DNA of 64,000 nucleotides from Streptomyces cyaneofuscatus. GTDB taxonomy: Bacteria; Actinomycetota; Actinomycetes; Streptomycetales; Streptomycetaceae. The notes below the pieces were generated by a model. It ran no database searches. It was given only the letters and a program-made list of their open reading frames with translations, and was not told the DNA's origin. The position numbers and the translations under genes are program-made. The stretch spans positions 1 through 64,000 of the forward strand of contig NZ_JOEM01000025.1 of NCBI RefSeq assembly GCF_000718135.1, given 5' to 3'. Shown here piece by piece: positions 26,572 through 35,952 of this stretch (positions are counted from its first letter, which is position 1; each line of letters begins with the position of its first letter).

Positions 26572-27576
26572 GTGCTGCGACTCGTCGTAAGAAGACTTCT
26601 CCAGCTCATTCCCACCCTGCTCGGCCTGTCGGTCCTGCTGTTCCTCTGGCTGAACCGACTGCCCGGCGGACCCGCCTCAGCGATCCTGGGCGAGCGGGCC
26701 ACCGAAGCCGAAGTGGCGAGAATCAACCGTGCACTCGGGCTCGACGAGCCGGTGCACGTCCAGTACTGGCGCTTCCTGAAGCGCATCTTCGAGCTCGACC
26801 TCGGAACCTCCACCCAGACCGGACAGCCGGTGTGGGACGAATTCGCCCTGCGCTTCCCGGCCACCGTGGAACTCAGCGTCGCCGCCATCCTGATCGCCGT
26901 GGTCGTGGGCATCCCGATGGGCTACCTCGCGGCCAAGCACCGCGGCGGCTGGCTGGACGTCGCGTCCGTCTCCGGATCGCTGCTCGGCATCTGCATCCCG
27001 GTCTTCTTCCTGGCCATGCTGCTGCGCGGGATCTTCTCCGTCCAGCTGGGCTGGTTCCCCAGCCAGGGCCGGCTCACCACCGGGCTCAACGCCACCGACG
27101 TCACCGGATTCTCGGTCCTGGACGGGTTGCTGACCGGTGAGTTCGACGCGAGCTGGGACGCGATCATGCACCTGATCCTGCCCGCCGTCGCGCTGGCCTC
27201 GATCCCGCTCGCCGTCATCGTCCGGATGACCCGCGCCAGCGTCCTGGAGGTGCTCGGCGAGGACTACATCCGTACCGCCGAGTCCAAGGGCCTGGACAAG
27301 CGCGTCGTCCGCGGCCGCCATGTGCTGCGCAACGCGCTGCTGCCGGTGATCACCGCCGTCGGCCTGCTGACCGGCAGCCTGCTCTCCGGTGCGGTGCTCA
27401 CCGAGTCCGTCTTCGACTTCGGCGGCATCGGCTCGTTCATCCGTACCGCGATCGACGGCCGCGACTACCCGGTCCTCGTCGGGTTCATTCTCTTCATCGC
27501 GATGGTGTACGTGCTCATCAACCTCCTGGTCGACCTCGCGTACAGCATCATCGACCCGAGAGTGCGGGTGCACTGA
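26572..27576 (+). CDS. Peptide ABC transporter permease, DppB/OppB type
   Basis: This 334-residue protein has about six membrane helices. It begins LRLVVRRLLQLIPTLLGLSV, the usual start of DppB proteins, and has the coupling loop EDYIRTAESKGLDKRVV followed by HVLRNALLPV. The start chosen is GTG 26572, 9 bases after GAAAGGGG; longer in-frame starts would run into the intergenic hairpin. It forms the translocation path with the next gene, which begins 1 base after its stop. Confidence 0.9.
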   Translation: MLRLVVRRLLQLIPTLLGLSVLLFLWLNRLPGGPASAILGERATEAEVARINRALGLDEPVHVQYWRFLKRIFELDLGTSTQTGQPVWDEFALRFPATVELSVAAILIAVVVGIPMGYLAAKHRGGWLDVASVSGSLLGICIPVFFLAMLLRGIFSVQLGWFPSQGRLTTGLNATDVTGFSVLDGLLTGEFDASWDAIMHLILPAVALASIPLAVIVRMTRASVLEVLGEDYIRTAESKGLDKRVVRGRHVLRNALLPVITAVGLLTGSLLSGAVLTESVFDFGGIGSFIRTAIDGRDYPVLVGFILFIAMVYVLINLLVDLAYSIIDPRVRVH

Positions 27577-27577
27577 C

Positions 27578-28540
27578 GTGACGCTTCTGACCAACAAAGC
27601 AGACAAGATCGACCGTCTCGCCGAGCTGACCCAGAGCTCCGAGTCCGTCGCCGGCACCAGCCTGTGGCGCGAGGCGTTCCGCCGGATGCGCTCCAGCAAG
27701 ATGGCGATCATCGGAGCGGCGATCATCGCCGCCTTCGTCCTCGTCGCCATCGTCGGCCCGATGCTCGCGCCGCACGGCCCCACCGCGCAGAACTGGCGCA
27801 GCGAGGTCTTCCCCAACCAGGGCAAGTTCGTCGGCATGCGCGGCGAGAACTGGTTCGGCCTGGACCACCTGGGCCGCGACATGTTCTCCCGCTGGCTCGT
27901 CGGGGCCCGGCAGACCCTCCTCGTCGGTGTGGTCTCCATGCTCATCGGCCTGATCATCGGTGCGGCGGTCGGCATCCTCTCCGGCGCCGCCGCCACCCTG
28001 GGCGGGAAGATCGGCCAGCGCATCGACACCGTCGTCATGCGGTTCACCGACATCATGCTGTCGCTGCCGTCCCTGCTGCTGGCGGTCTCCATCGCCGCCG
28101 TGCTCGGACAGTCGCTGACCACCGTGATGATCGCCGTCGGTGTCGTCCAGATCCCCATCTTCGCCCGCCTGCTGCGGGGTTCGATGCTGGTCCAGGGCGG
28201 CGCGGACTACGTGCTCGCCGCGAAGGCGGTCGGCATCCGGCGCAAGCGGATCGTGCTGACCCAGATCCTGCCGAACTCGCTGAGCCCGGTGATCGTCCAG
28301 GCGACGCTGAGCCTCGCCACCGCGATCATCGAGGCGGCGGCCCTGTCCTACCTGGGGCTCGGCAACCCCGATCCGGCCGTTCCCGAGTGGGGCGTGATGC
28401 TCTCGCAGGCACAGCGCTTCTTCGACAACGAGCCGATGATGGCCGCCTACCCGGCCATCGGGATCATCATCACGGCGCTCGGCTTCACCCTGCTCGGCGA
28501 GTCCATGCGCGAAGCCCTCGACCCGAAGCTGCGAGGCTGA
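27578..28540 (+). CDS. Peptide ABC transporter permease, DppC/OppC type
   Basis: This 320-residue protein has a cytoplasmic N-terminus, a first helix (KMAIIGAAIIAAFVLVAIVG), the characteristic NWFGLDHLGRDMFSR loop, and the coupling motif YVLAAKAVGIRRKRI before LPNSLSPVIV. GTG 27578 is 1 base past the stop of the previous gene. It pairs with the DppB-type permease. Confidence 0.92.
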   Translation: MTLLTNKADKIDRLAELTQSSESVAGTSLWREAFRRMRSSKMAIIGAAIIAAFVLVAIVGPMLAPHGPTAQNWRSEVFPNQGKFVGMRGENWFGLDHLGRDMFSRWLVGARQTLLVGVVSMLIGLIIGAAVGILSGAAATLGGKIGQRIDTVVMRFTDIMLSLPSLLLAVSIAAVLGQSLTTVMIAVGVVQIPIFARLLRGSMLVQGGADYVLAAKAVGIRRKRIVLTQILPNSLSPVIVQATLSLATAIIEAAALSYLGLGNPDPAVPEWGVMLSQAQRFFDNEPMMAAYPAIGIIITALGFTLLGESMREALDPKLRG

Positions 28541-28546
28541 CGTCCT

Positions 28547-29535
<989 letters not shown>

Positions 29536-29539
<4 letters not shown>

Positions 29540-30720
29540 GTCTGCTCGAACTGGACGGCGTCAAAGTCCACTTCCCGGTCAAGAAGGGCCTCTTCTTCGA
29601 CCGTACGGTGGGCCATGTCTACGCCGTCGACGGTGTCTCGCTCAGCGTGGAGGCCGGCCAGACGTACGGCCTGGTCGGCGAGTCGGGCTGCGGCAAGACG
29701 ACGCTCGGCCGCGCGGTGCTGCGGCTGAACGACATCACCGACGGGGCGGTCGTCTTCGACGGCACCGACCTCGCGAAGCTGCCCTCGGAGGAGATGCGGT
29801 CCTTCCGCCGCCGCCTTCAGATGGTCTTCCAGGACCCGCTGGGCAGCCTCAACCCCCGGCAGAACATCGAGTCGATCCTGTCCGAGGGCATGGCCGCCCA
29901 CAACATCGGCAAGGACCAGGCCGAGCGCCGGGAGAAGATCAAGGAGATCCTCGCCAAGGTCGGCCTGCCGTCCAACGCGATGTCCCGCTACCCGCACGAG
30001 TTCTCCGGCGGCCAGCGCCAGCGCATCGGCATCGCCCGCGCGCTGGTCCTGGAGCCCGACGTGATCATCTGCGACGAGCCGGTCTCCGCGCTGGACGTCT
30101 CGGTCCAGGCGCAGGTCATCAACCTGCTGGAGGAGCTTCAGGAGTCCCTCGGCCTGACCTACCTGGTCATCGCCCACGACCTCGCCGTCGTCCGGCACAT
30201 CTCGGACGTCATCGGGGTCATGTACCTGGGCGGCCTGGTCGAGGAGGCGCCGAGCGACGCGCTGTACGCGGGGCCCCGGCACCCGTACACCAAGGCGCTG
30301 ATGTCGGCCGTCCCGGTGCCGGACCCCGAGGTCGAGGACCGCCGCGAGCGCATCCTGCTCCACGGCGACCTGCCCTCCCCGGCCAACCCGCCGGCCGGCT
30401 GCCGCTTCCACACCCGCTGCCCGTGGGTCCAGGAGACCAAGTGCGCGACCGAGCGCCCGCCGCTGCTCGACACCGGTGACGGGCACAAGGTGGCCTGCCA
30501 CTTCACGGCCGAGATCGAGGCCGGGACGGTGAAGCAGACGCTGGCGACGGGGATCGAGGCGGTGGTCGCCACGGAGGCGGTCGCGGCCGAGGCGGTGGAG
30601 GTCTCGGAGGGGGACGCGGAGGTCCCTGATGCTCCCGCGAAGACGGAGGAGCCGGCGACCGTACCGGCTCAGGCCGACGCGGGCGAGGCCGAACGGGCGG
30701 AGGAGAGCCCCAAGGCCTGA
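29536..30720 (+). CDS. Peptide ABC transporter ATP-binding protein, DppF type
   Basis: This 394-residue ATPase has Walker A GESGCGKT, signature FSGGQRQR, Walker [13 protein letters not shown] and the C-terminal [13 protein letters not shown] cysteine region. It overlaps the DppD-type gene by 4 bases and closes the five-gene operon. The last 65 residues or so are an extra Ala/Glu-rich acidic tail, longer than usual for the family and probably disordered. Confidence 0.93.
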
Positions 30721-30738
30721 GACCGGCACAATTGCCCG

Positions 30739-31398
30739 GTGCTCACCGAACTGTTCACGCCCTCCGTCCAGCATGCGCTCGACCTCGTCGGGATCTTCGT
30801 CTTCGCGATCTCGGGCGCCCTGCTCGCCGTACGCAAGAACTTCGATGTCTTCGGCATCGCGGTCCTCGCCGAGGTGACAGCGCTGGGCGGAGGGCTGTTC
30901 CGTGACGTGATGATCGGCGCGATCCCGCCCGCCGCCTTCACCGATCTCGGCTACTTCATCACCCCGCTCTTCGCCGCCGGCCTGGTCTTCTTCCTCCACC
31001 CGCACGTGGAGCGCATCCAGGTCGGCGTCAACGTCTTCGACGCGGCGGGGCTCGGCCTGTTCTGCGTGACCGGCACGGTCAAGGCGTACGAGTACGGCCT
31101 CGGGCTCACGGCATCCGCGGCGCTCGGGCTGGCCACCGCGGTCGGCGGCGGTGTGCTGCGGGACGTACTGGCCAACGAGGTGCCCTCGCTGCTGCGCTGG
31201 GACCGCGACCTGTACGCGGTGCCCGCGATCGTCGGCGCGACCATGGTCGTGCTGTGCATCCGCTTCGACACCCTCAACGCCTTCACCAGCGGTACGGCGG
31301 TCATCGCCGCGTTCACCCTCCGCCTGCTGGCGCTGCGCTTCCACTGGCGGGCGCCCCGCGCGTACAACCGGTCCTCCGCGCGGGCGGAGGAGGCCTAG
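30739..31398 (+). CDS. TRIC-type cation channel family membrane protein
   Basis: This 219-residue membrane protein of the UPF0126/YadS family has two repeated halves: ISGALLAVRKNFDVFG with GGGLFRDV, then CVTGTVKA with GGGVLRDV. About seven helices are expected. Bacterial TRIC homologues form trimers that conduct monovalent cations. The GTG start at 30739 lies 18 bases after the ABC operon, with no clear ribosome site. Physiological role here unknown. Confidence 0.83.
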   Translation: MLTELFTPSVQHALDLVGIFVFAISGALLAVRKNFDVFGIAVLAEVTALGGGLFRDVMIGAIPPAAFTDLGYFITPLFAAGLVFFLHPHVERIQVGVNVFDAAGLGLFCVTGTVKAYEYGLGLTASAALGLATAVGGGVLRDVLANEVPSLLRWDRDLYAVPAIVGATMVVLCIRFDTLNAFTSGTAVIAAFTLRLLALRFHWRAPRAYNRSSARAEEA

Positions 31399-31424
31399 AT
31401 CCGGGATTGGGCGTCTCGAAAAGC

Positions 31425-31437
31425 TACCGCTCAGTAA
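31425..31437 (+). promoter_or_regulatory. Candidate TetR-type operator before the thioesterase gene
   Basis: The segment CTACCGCTCAGTAAC contains TAC-N6-GTA, a partial palindrome common among TetR operators. It lies 25 bases before ATG 31462 and just upstream of the -10 box at 31449. It shares TCAGTAA with the direct repeats beside the nearby tetR gene. Confidence 0.35.
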
Positions 31438-31448
31438 CGCAGTCCATG

Positions 31449-31454
31449 TACCGT
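31449..31454 (+). promoter_or_regulatory. -10 box TACCGT for a leaderless thioesterase transcript
   Basis: TACCGT lies 7 bases before ATG 31462. There is no Shine-Dalgarno sequence in the gap, so a leaderless mRNA starting at the ATG is likely. Confidence 0.4.
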
Positions 31455-31461
31455 GCATGCC

Positions 31462-32334
31462 ATGGCACAGGCAGCGACAGAGGCGGCGGCACAGACCGCT
31501 CCGGCAACCATCGGCGACAGCGAGTTCGACCGCGACACCGCGGTCACCCTGCGCGAGGAGGGCGTCTACGACGCCGAGCTCTCCGCGGGCTGGACCATCA
31601 TCCACGCCGTCAACGGCGGCTACCTGCTGGCCCTCCTCGGCCGCGCGCTGGGCGAGGCCCTGCCGCACTCCGACCCGTTCTCGGTCTCCGCGCACTACCT
31701 CACCGCCTCCGTCCCCGGCCCCGCGGTGATCCGGACCCAGACCGTCCGCACCGGCCGCACCCTCTCCACCGGACAGGCCTCCCTCTTCCAGTACGCGGAG
31801 GACGGCAGCGAGATCGAGCGCATCCGGGTCCTCGCCACCTACGGCGACCTGGACGCCCTCCCCGACGACGTACGCACCACCGCCCTGCCGCCCGCCATGC
31901 CCGACCGGGACCACTGCCTCGGCCCGAGCGACGGCGCGCCCAGGATCCCCGGCAGCTCCGCCATCACCGACCGCCTCGACATCAAGCTCGACCCGGCGAC
32001 GGTCGGCTGGGCGGTCGGCGCCCCGTCCGGCAAGGGCGAGATGCGCGGCTGGTTCGGCCTCGCGGACGGCCGCGACCCCGACGCGCTCTCGCTGCTGCTC
32101 ACCGTGGACGCCCTGCCGCCGACCTCGTTCGAGCTGGGCCTCACCGGCTGGACCCCCACGGTCGAGCTCACCACCCACATCCGCTGCCGCCCCGCCCCGG
32201 GCCCGCTGCGCGTCTCCATCACCACCCGCAACCTCGCGGGCGGCTTCCTGGAGGAGGACGCCGAGGTCTGGGACAGCGCCGACCGCCTCGTCGCCCAGTC
32301 CCGCCAGCTGGCGAAGGCCCCGCGCGCCACGTAG
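31462..32334 (+). CDS. TesB-like acyl-CoA thioesterase (double hotdog)
   Basis: This 290-residue protein has two hotdog halves: SAGWTIIHAVNGGYLLALLG with FSVSAHYLTASVPGPAVI in the first, and DALSLLLTVDALPPTSFEL with WTPTVELTTHIRCRP in the second. Such enzymes hydrolyse acyl-CoA esters in the cytoplasm. ATG 31462 is preferred over GTG 31453 because of the -10 spacing. A TetR regulator of the FabR type lies just downstream on the other strand and may control it through the TAC-N6-GTA site. Confidence 0.8.
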   Translation: MAQAATEAAAQTAPATIGDSEFDRDTAVTLREEGVYDAELSAGWTIIHAVNGGYLLALLGRALGEALPHSDPFSVSAHYLTASVPGPAVIRTQTVRTGRTLSTGQASLFQYAEDGSEIERIRVLATYGDLDALPDDVRTTALPPAMPDRDHCLGPSDGAPRIPGSSAITDRLDIKLDPATVGWAVGAPSGKGEMRGWFGLADGRDPDALSLLLTVDALPPTSFELGLTGWTPTVELTTHIRCRPAPGPLRVSITTRNLAGGFLEEDAEVWDSADRLVAQSRQLAKAPRAT

Positions 32335-32371
32335 GGCGTACGCGTACGACGTCTCCCGCGCCCGCCCCGGC

Positions 32372-33037
32372 TCAGTCCCGGGCGGGCGCCTCGTCGAGTT
32401 CTCCGTCCCGGGCGGGCGCCTCGTCGAGCCAGTGGGCGCGGCCGATGGAGACCAGCCGCAGCCGCCGCCGGGCCTGCCGGACCACGGCCCGCTCGTTCTC
32501 GGGGCCCGCGTCCAGCAGCGCCGACGCGGTCATCACCATGTGGTCCACGTAGAACCCGCCCAGCATCAGCAGGTCCTCCTCGCTCCACCCGGCCGACCCC
32601 GGCTCCTGGCCGAGCGCGCACGCCACCTCCTCCGCGAACCGGAACAACTGCGCCGCGATGGCCTCGCGCACCGGGCCCACCCCGCCGTGCTGCTCGCGCG
32701 CGATGAACCGGAAGTGCGCGGGCTGCGCGCCGACATGCCGCGCTATCACCTCCACGCTGCGGTCCACCCGCTCCTGGCTGTCGCCCGTCTCCGCGAGCAC
32801 CGCGGCGATCAGCCCGTGCAGGCTGCCCAGGGTCTCCTCCACCAGGGCCACCCCGAGCGCCGCGGTGTCCGCGAAGTGCCGGTAGAAGGCGGTGGGGGTG
32901 ACCCCGGCGGCCCGCGTCACCTCCCGCAGCCCCAGGCTGCTCAGGCTCTGGTGCTCCAGCAGCAGGAGTGCGGCGTCGAGCAGGGCCTGGCGGGTCTTCA
33001 GTTTCTGGTTCTGACGGATTCCGGCGGTGTGACTCAT
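32372..33037 (-). CDS. TetR family repressor, FabR-like
   Basis: This 221-residue regulator has an N-terminal helix-turn-helix (LREVTRAAGVTPTAFYRHF) that resembles FabR-type lipid regulators, followed by a helical ligand domain. The C-terminus has an in-frame 10-residue duplication: DEAPARDGEL followed by DEAPARD. Two direct repeats at 33041-33064 and 33097-33120, just upstream of its start, are candidate operators for autoregulation and control of the divergent small membrane genes. The fatty-acid link is inferred from family resemblance and the thioesterase neighbour. Confidence 0.85.
   Translation of the reverse strand: MSHTAGIRQNQKLKTRQALLDAALLLLEHQSLSSLGLREVTRAAGVTPTAFYRHFADTAALGVALVEETLGSLHGLIAAVLAETGDSQERVDRSVEVIARHVGAQPAHFRFIAREQHGGVGPVREAIAAQLFRFAEEVACALGQEPGSAGWSEEDLLMLGGFYVDHMVMTASALLDAGPENERAVVRQARRRLRLVSIGRAHWLDEAPARDGELDEAPARD
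32375..32428 (-). repeat. 30-base in-frame duplication at the 3' end of the tetR gene
   Basis: The 24 bases at 32375-32398 recur exactly at 32405-32428, offset by 30 bases. The outer copy abuts the stop codon (32372-32374). The result is a 10-residue repeat at the C-terminus of the repressor. Confidence 0.95.
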
Positions 33038-33040
33038 GCC

Positions 33041-33120
33041 ATTCAGTAAACAACCGTTCTCCGAGTCAAGGAAGGGGCCGGAGGTTTAGGCTGGCAATTC
33101 AGTGAACACTCGTACTCCGA
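33041..33120 (+). promoter_or_regulatory. Two direct-repeat operator candidates between tetR and a small membrane gene
   Basis: The 24-base segments 33041-33064 and 33097-33120 match at 20 positions and share ATTCAGT-AACA and CTCCGA. They are 56 bases apart. The second contains the perfect palindrome AGTGAACACT. The first abuts the tetR start codon; the second lies 40 bases before the gene at 33160. This is the expected layout for a TetR repressor that controls itself and the divergent genes. Confidence 0.55.
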
Positions 33121-33159
33121 ACGGCTTTCGTCTTCGTCGTCGTACAGAGAGGTCCCGCC

Positions 33160-33315
33160 GTGCTCGTCCTCGTCGCCGCGCTGCTTGTGCTGGGAATCGC
33201 CCTCGGGGCGGTCGCGCAGCTCCCGGTCCCGGTCTCCCTGGCCGCCGGGGCCGTGATCGGCTGCTGGCTGCTGATCTTCGCCGCACGTGAGCGCCACGCG
33301 CGCCGCACCCGCTGA
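33160..33315 (+). CDS. Small membrane protein (51 residues)
   Basis: GTG 33160 follows AGAGAGG and opens a 51-codon frame: VLVLVAALLVLGIALGAVAQ, then VSLAAGAVIGCWLLIFAAR and a basic tail RERHARRTR. Two membrane helices with a positive C-terminus are predicted. It is divergent from the tetR gene and next to a second small membrane gene. Both are probably targets of that repressor. No known function. Confidence 0.65.
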   Translation: MLVLVAALLVLGIALGAVAQLPVPVSLAAGAVIGCWLLIFAARERHARRTR

Positions 33316-33399
33316 CCCGCGCCCACCCCGCCGTACGCGCACCAGCAACCGCACCCGCCGAGCCTGCCGCACCCGGACCGATCCGAAGGAGCTCGCACC

Positions 33400-33810
33400 A
33401 TGACCCTCACCCTCATCGACCGCACCCGCCGCACGGACCATGCCACCGACCACGCCACCGAGCAGGGCGCCGGCCAGGGCGCCGACCACGCCACCGACCA
33501 GGGCGTGACCCCCGAGGCGGCCCCCGAGGCGCCTTCCGCCCAGGCCCCCGACCCCGCTCCGCGCCAGGCCACCGGCCGGGAGGCGGACGGTCTCGCCGTC
33601 GCCTCGTTCGTCCTCGGCCTCATCGGCCTGCTGGCGTTCAACCTGCTGCTGGGTCCCACCGCGATCGTGATGGCGCTGCTCTCCCTGGCTCGCCGCACCC
33701 GCCGCCCCGGCCGCGCCTACCTGGGCCTCGCGCTCGGCGTCGCCGACCTCGTCGTACTGGCCGTCCTCGTCACCGTCAACGGCGCGGTCGCCTGGAACCT
33801 CGGCGCCTGA
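33400..33810 (+). CDS. Small DUF4190-like membrane protein
   Basis: This 136-residue protein has a hydrophilic N-terminal half rich in His-Ala-Thr-Asp repeats, followed by a DUF4190-type pair of helices: GLAVASFVLGLIGLLAF, LLGPTAIVMALLSL, and AYLGLALGVADLVVLAVLV. The ATG follows AAGGAG. It lies 84 bases after the 51-residue membrane protein and is probably co-transcribed. Function unknown. Confidence 0.75.
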   Translation: MTLTLIDRTRRTDHATDHATEQGAGQGADHATDQGVTPEAAPEAPSAQAPDPAPRQATGREADGLAVASFVLGLIGLLAFNLLLGPTAIVMALLSLARRTRRPGRAYLGLALGVADLVVLAVLVTVNGAVAWNLGA

Positions 33811-33946
33811 CGCGGGCGCCCTGAGCCGCTCCCCCCGTTCCGGATCGGGCTCCGGACCGGGTTCCGGGCGGGTCCGCGCATCCCGGCACGACCGTGCGCG
33901 GTCGCCGCACCGGGACGCGCCCGCCATGCGCCCCACCCCGGGCTCG

Positions 33947-33952
33947 TAGAAT
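33947..33952 (+). promoter_or_regulatory. -10 box TAGAAT for the cysteine desulfurase gene
   Basis: TAGAAT is a very good -10 match and lies 10 bases before ATG 33963. The transcript would have at most a few untranslated bases. No Shine-Dalgarno sequence is visible. Confidence 0.45.
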
Positions 33953-33962
33953 CGGCCCCACC

Positions 33963-35132
33963 ATGGCCTACCTCGACCACGCCGCGACCACGCCGATGCT
34001 TCCCGAAGCGATCGAGGCGATGACCGCCCAGCTCTCCGTCACCGGCAACGCGTCCTCCCTGCACGCGGCCGGGCGCAGGGCCCGCCGTACCGTCGAGGAG
34101 TCCAGAGAAGCCCTCGCCGACGCCCTCGGCGCACGCCCCAGCGAAGTGGTGTTCACCTCCGGCGGCACGGAGGCCGACAACCTCGCAGTCAAGGGCCTCT
34201 ACTGGTCCCGGCGCGACGCCGACCCCCGCCGCACCCGGGTCCTCGCGGGCCCCGTCGAGCACCACGCGGTCCTGGACGCCGTCGACTGGCTCGCCGAGCA
34301 CGAGGGCGCCACCGTCGACTACCTCCCGGTCGATCGCTACGGCCGGGTCCACCCCGAGGACCTGCGCGAGGCGATCCTCCGCAACCCCGACGACGTCGCG
34401 ATGATCACCGTGATGTGGGCCAACAACGAGATCGGCACGATCATGCCGGTACGGGAACTGGCTTCGGTCGCCGCCGAGTTCGGGATCCCGATGCACGCCG
34501 ACGCGGTGCAGGCCTTCGGTCAGCTGGAGGTCGGCTTCGCCGCCTCAGGGCTGGCCGCGATGACGGTCAGCGGCCACAAGATCGGCGGCCCGTTCGGCAT
34601 CGGCGCGCTGCTGCTGGGCCGCGACCACACCCCCGTACCCGTTCTGCACGGCGGCGGCCAGGAGCGGCACGTGCGCTCGGGCACCCTGGACGTGCCCGCC
34701 ATCGCTTCCTTCGCGGTGGCGGGGCGGCTGGCGGCCGAGAGGCGCGAGCACTTCGCCCGGCGCGTCGGCGGACTGCGGGACGACCTGGTGGCCGCTGTGC
34801 GCCACGCCGTCCCGGACGCCGTCCTCGGCGGCGATCCGGACCCGGCCGGGCGGCTCCCGGCCAACGCGCACTTCAGCTTCCCCGGCTGCGAGGGCGACTC
34901 CCTCCTGCTCCTCCTGGACGCCCAGGGCATCGAGTGCTCCACCGGCTCCGCCTGCACCGCCGGGATCGCCCAGCCCAGCCACGTACTGCTGGCCACCGGC
35001 ACCGACCCGGACCTGGCCCGGGGCACCCTGCGCTTCTCGCTCGGCCACACCTCGACCGAGGAGGACGTGAAGGCGCTGGCCCAGGCGATCGGCCCGGCGG
35101 TGGAGCGGGCGCGGACGGCCGGACTGAGCTGA
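33963..35132 (+). CDS. Cysteine desulfurase (IscS/NifS family)
   Basis: This 389-residue PLP enzyme begins [15 protein letters not shown] and has the cofactor-lysine motif [14 protein letters not shown] and the active cysteine in STGSACTAG. The [10 protein letters not shown] and [10 protein letters not shown] segments are conserved. It takes sulfur from cysteine as a persulfide. The tRNA thiolase gene mnmA lies 820 bases downstream with one antisense gene between, so a role as sulfur donor for 2-thiouridine is likely, perhaps along with Fe-S assembly. Confidence 0.92.
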   Translation: MAYLDHAATTPMLPEAIEAMTAQLSVTGNASSLHAAGRRARRTVEESREALADALGARPSEVVFTSGGTEADNLAVKGLYWSRRDADPRRTRVLAGPVEHHAVLDAVDWLAEHEGATVDYLPVDRYGRVHPEDLREAILRNPDDVAMITVMWANNEIGTIMPVRELASVAAEFGIPMHADAVQAFGQLEVGFAASGLAAMTVSGHKIGGPFGIGALLLGRDHTPVPVLHGGGQERHVRSGTLDVPAIASFAVAGRLAAERREHFARRVGGLRDDLVAAVRHAVPDAVLGGDPDPAGRLPANAHFSFPGCEGDSLLLLLDAQGIECSTGSACTAGIAQPSHVLLATGTDPDLARGTLRFSLGHTSTEEDVKALAQAIGPAVERARTAGLS

Positions 35133-35141
35133 GACCGGCTG

Positions 35142-35891
35142 TTACTCGGCGCGTGTGGCGGAAGGCGACGGCGTCGGCGGTGCCGTCGCCGCCCGCTTCA
35201 CCAGCTTCAGATAGCGGTCCCAGTCCCAGTGCGGCCCAGGGTCCGTGTGGTCGGTGCCCGGCACCTCCACATGCCCGATGATGTGCTCCCGGTCGACGGG
35301 TATGTCGTACCGCGCGCAGATCGACGCCGTGAGCCGCGCCGACGACTCGTACATCGCCTTCGTGAGGTCCTTCGGCCGGTCCACGAAGCCCTCGTGCTCG
35401 ATGCCGACGGCCCGCTCGTTGAAGGAGCGGTTGCCCGCCTGGTACGCCACGTCCAGCTCGCGGATCATCTGCACCACCCGCCCGTCCTGGCCCACGATGT
35501 AGTGCGTCGCGGCCCGGTGGGCGGGGTCCTGGAAGACCCGTACCGCGCTGTCGAAGCTGCCCTGGGTGACATGGATGATCACGCGGTCGATCCGGAAGTC
35601 GTCCGGGCGGTCCGCCCGCCGCCAGTTCGCCTCGGACGCGGCGACCCAGGTGGCGGCCCCGTAGTCCAGCTCACCGGGCTTGCGGGGCTTCTCCACGCCC
35701 GGCACCCGCCACCACGCCCGCTTCACCTCGTCGCGCACGAGCACGGCGACGGTCCCGGCCGCCACCACACCGCCGCCGCCGATCAGCAGCGCGCGCCGGC
35801 TGACGCCGCCGGAGGGCTTCTTCCGCGAAGCCCTGCGTGACGACGTGCCTGAGGGCTTGCCCGACGCCCCGGTGCTCCCGTTGTTCCCCAT
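35142..35891 (-). CDS. Tat-exported N-acetylmuramoyl-L-alanine amidase
   Basis: This 249-residue protein has a Ser/Lys-rich N-terminus, then a twin-arginine signal SRRALLIGGGG and hydrophobic stretch. The amidase_2 domain follows, with zinc-ligand histidines in DRVIIHVTQGS and near GPHWDWDRY, and the catalytic-site segments THYIVGQDGRVVQM and GIEHEG. It would cut the bond between MurNAc and the peptide stem outside the membrane. It is convergent with the cysteine desulfurase gene and divergent from mnmA. Confidence 0.87.
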   Translation of the reverse strand: MGNNGSTGASGKPSGTSSRRASRKKPSGGVSRRALLIGGGGVVAAGTVAVLVRDEVKRAWWRVPGVEKPRKPGELDYGAATWVAASEANWRRADRPDDFRIDRVIIHVTQGSFDSAVRVFQDPAHRAATHYIVGQDGRVVQMIRELDVAYQAGNRSFNERAVGIEHEGFVDRPKDLTKAMYESSARLTASICARYDIPVDREHIIGHVEVPGTDHTDPGPHWDWDRYLKLVKRAATAPPTPSPSATRAE

Positions 35892-35937
35892 GTGATCGTC
35901 AACGCTTATCCGCGAGCGTTCGGTTCCCGGCGCCCCG

Positions 35938-35943
35938 TACTCT
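35938..35943 (+). promoter_or_regulatory. -10 box TACTCT ahead of mnmA
   Basis: TACTCT lies directly before the GGAGGGG ribosome site of mnmA and 9 bases before its ATG. The transcript start would be very close to the start codon. Confidence 0.35.
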
Positions 35944-35952
35944 GGAGGGGCT

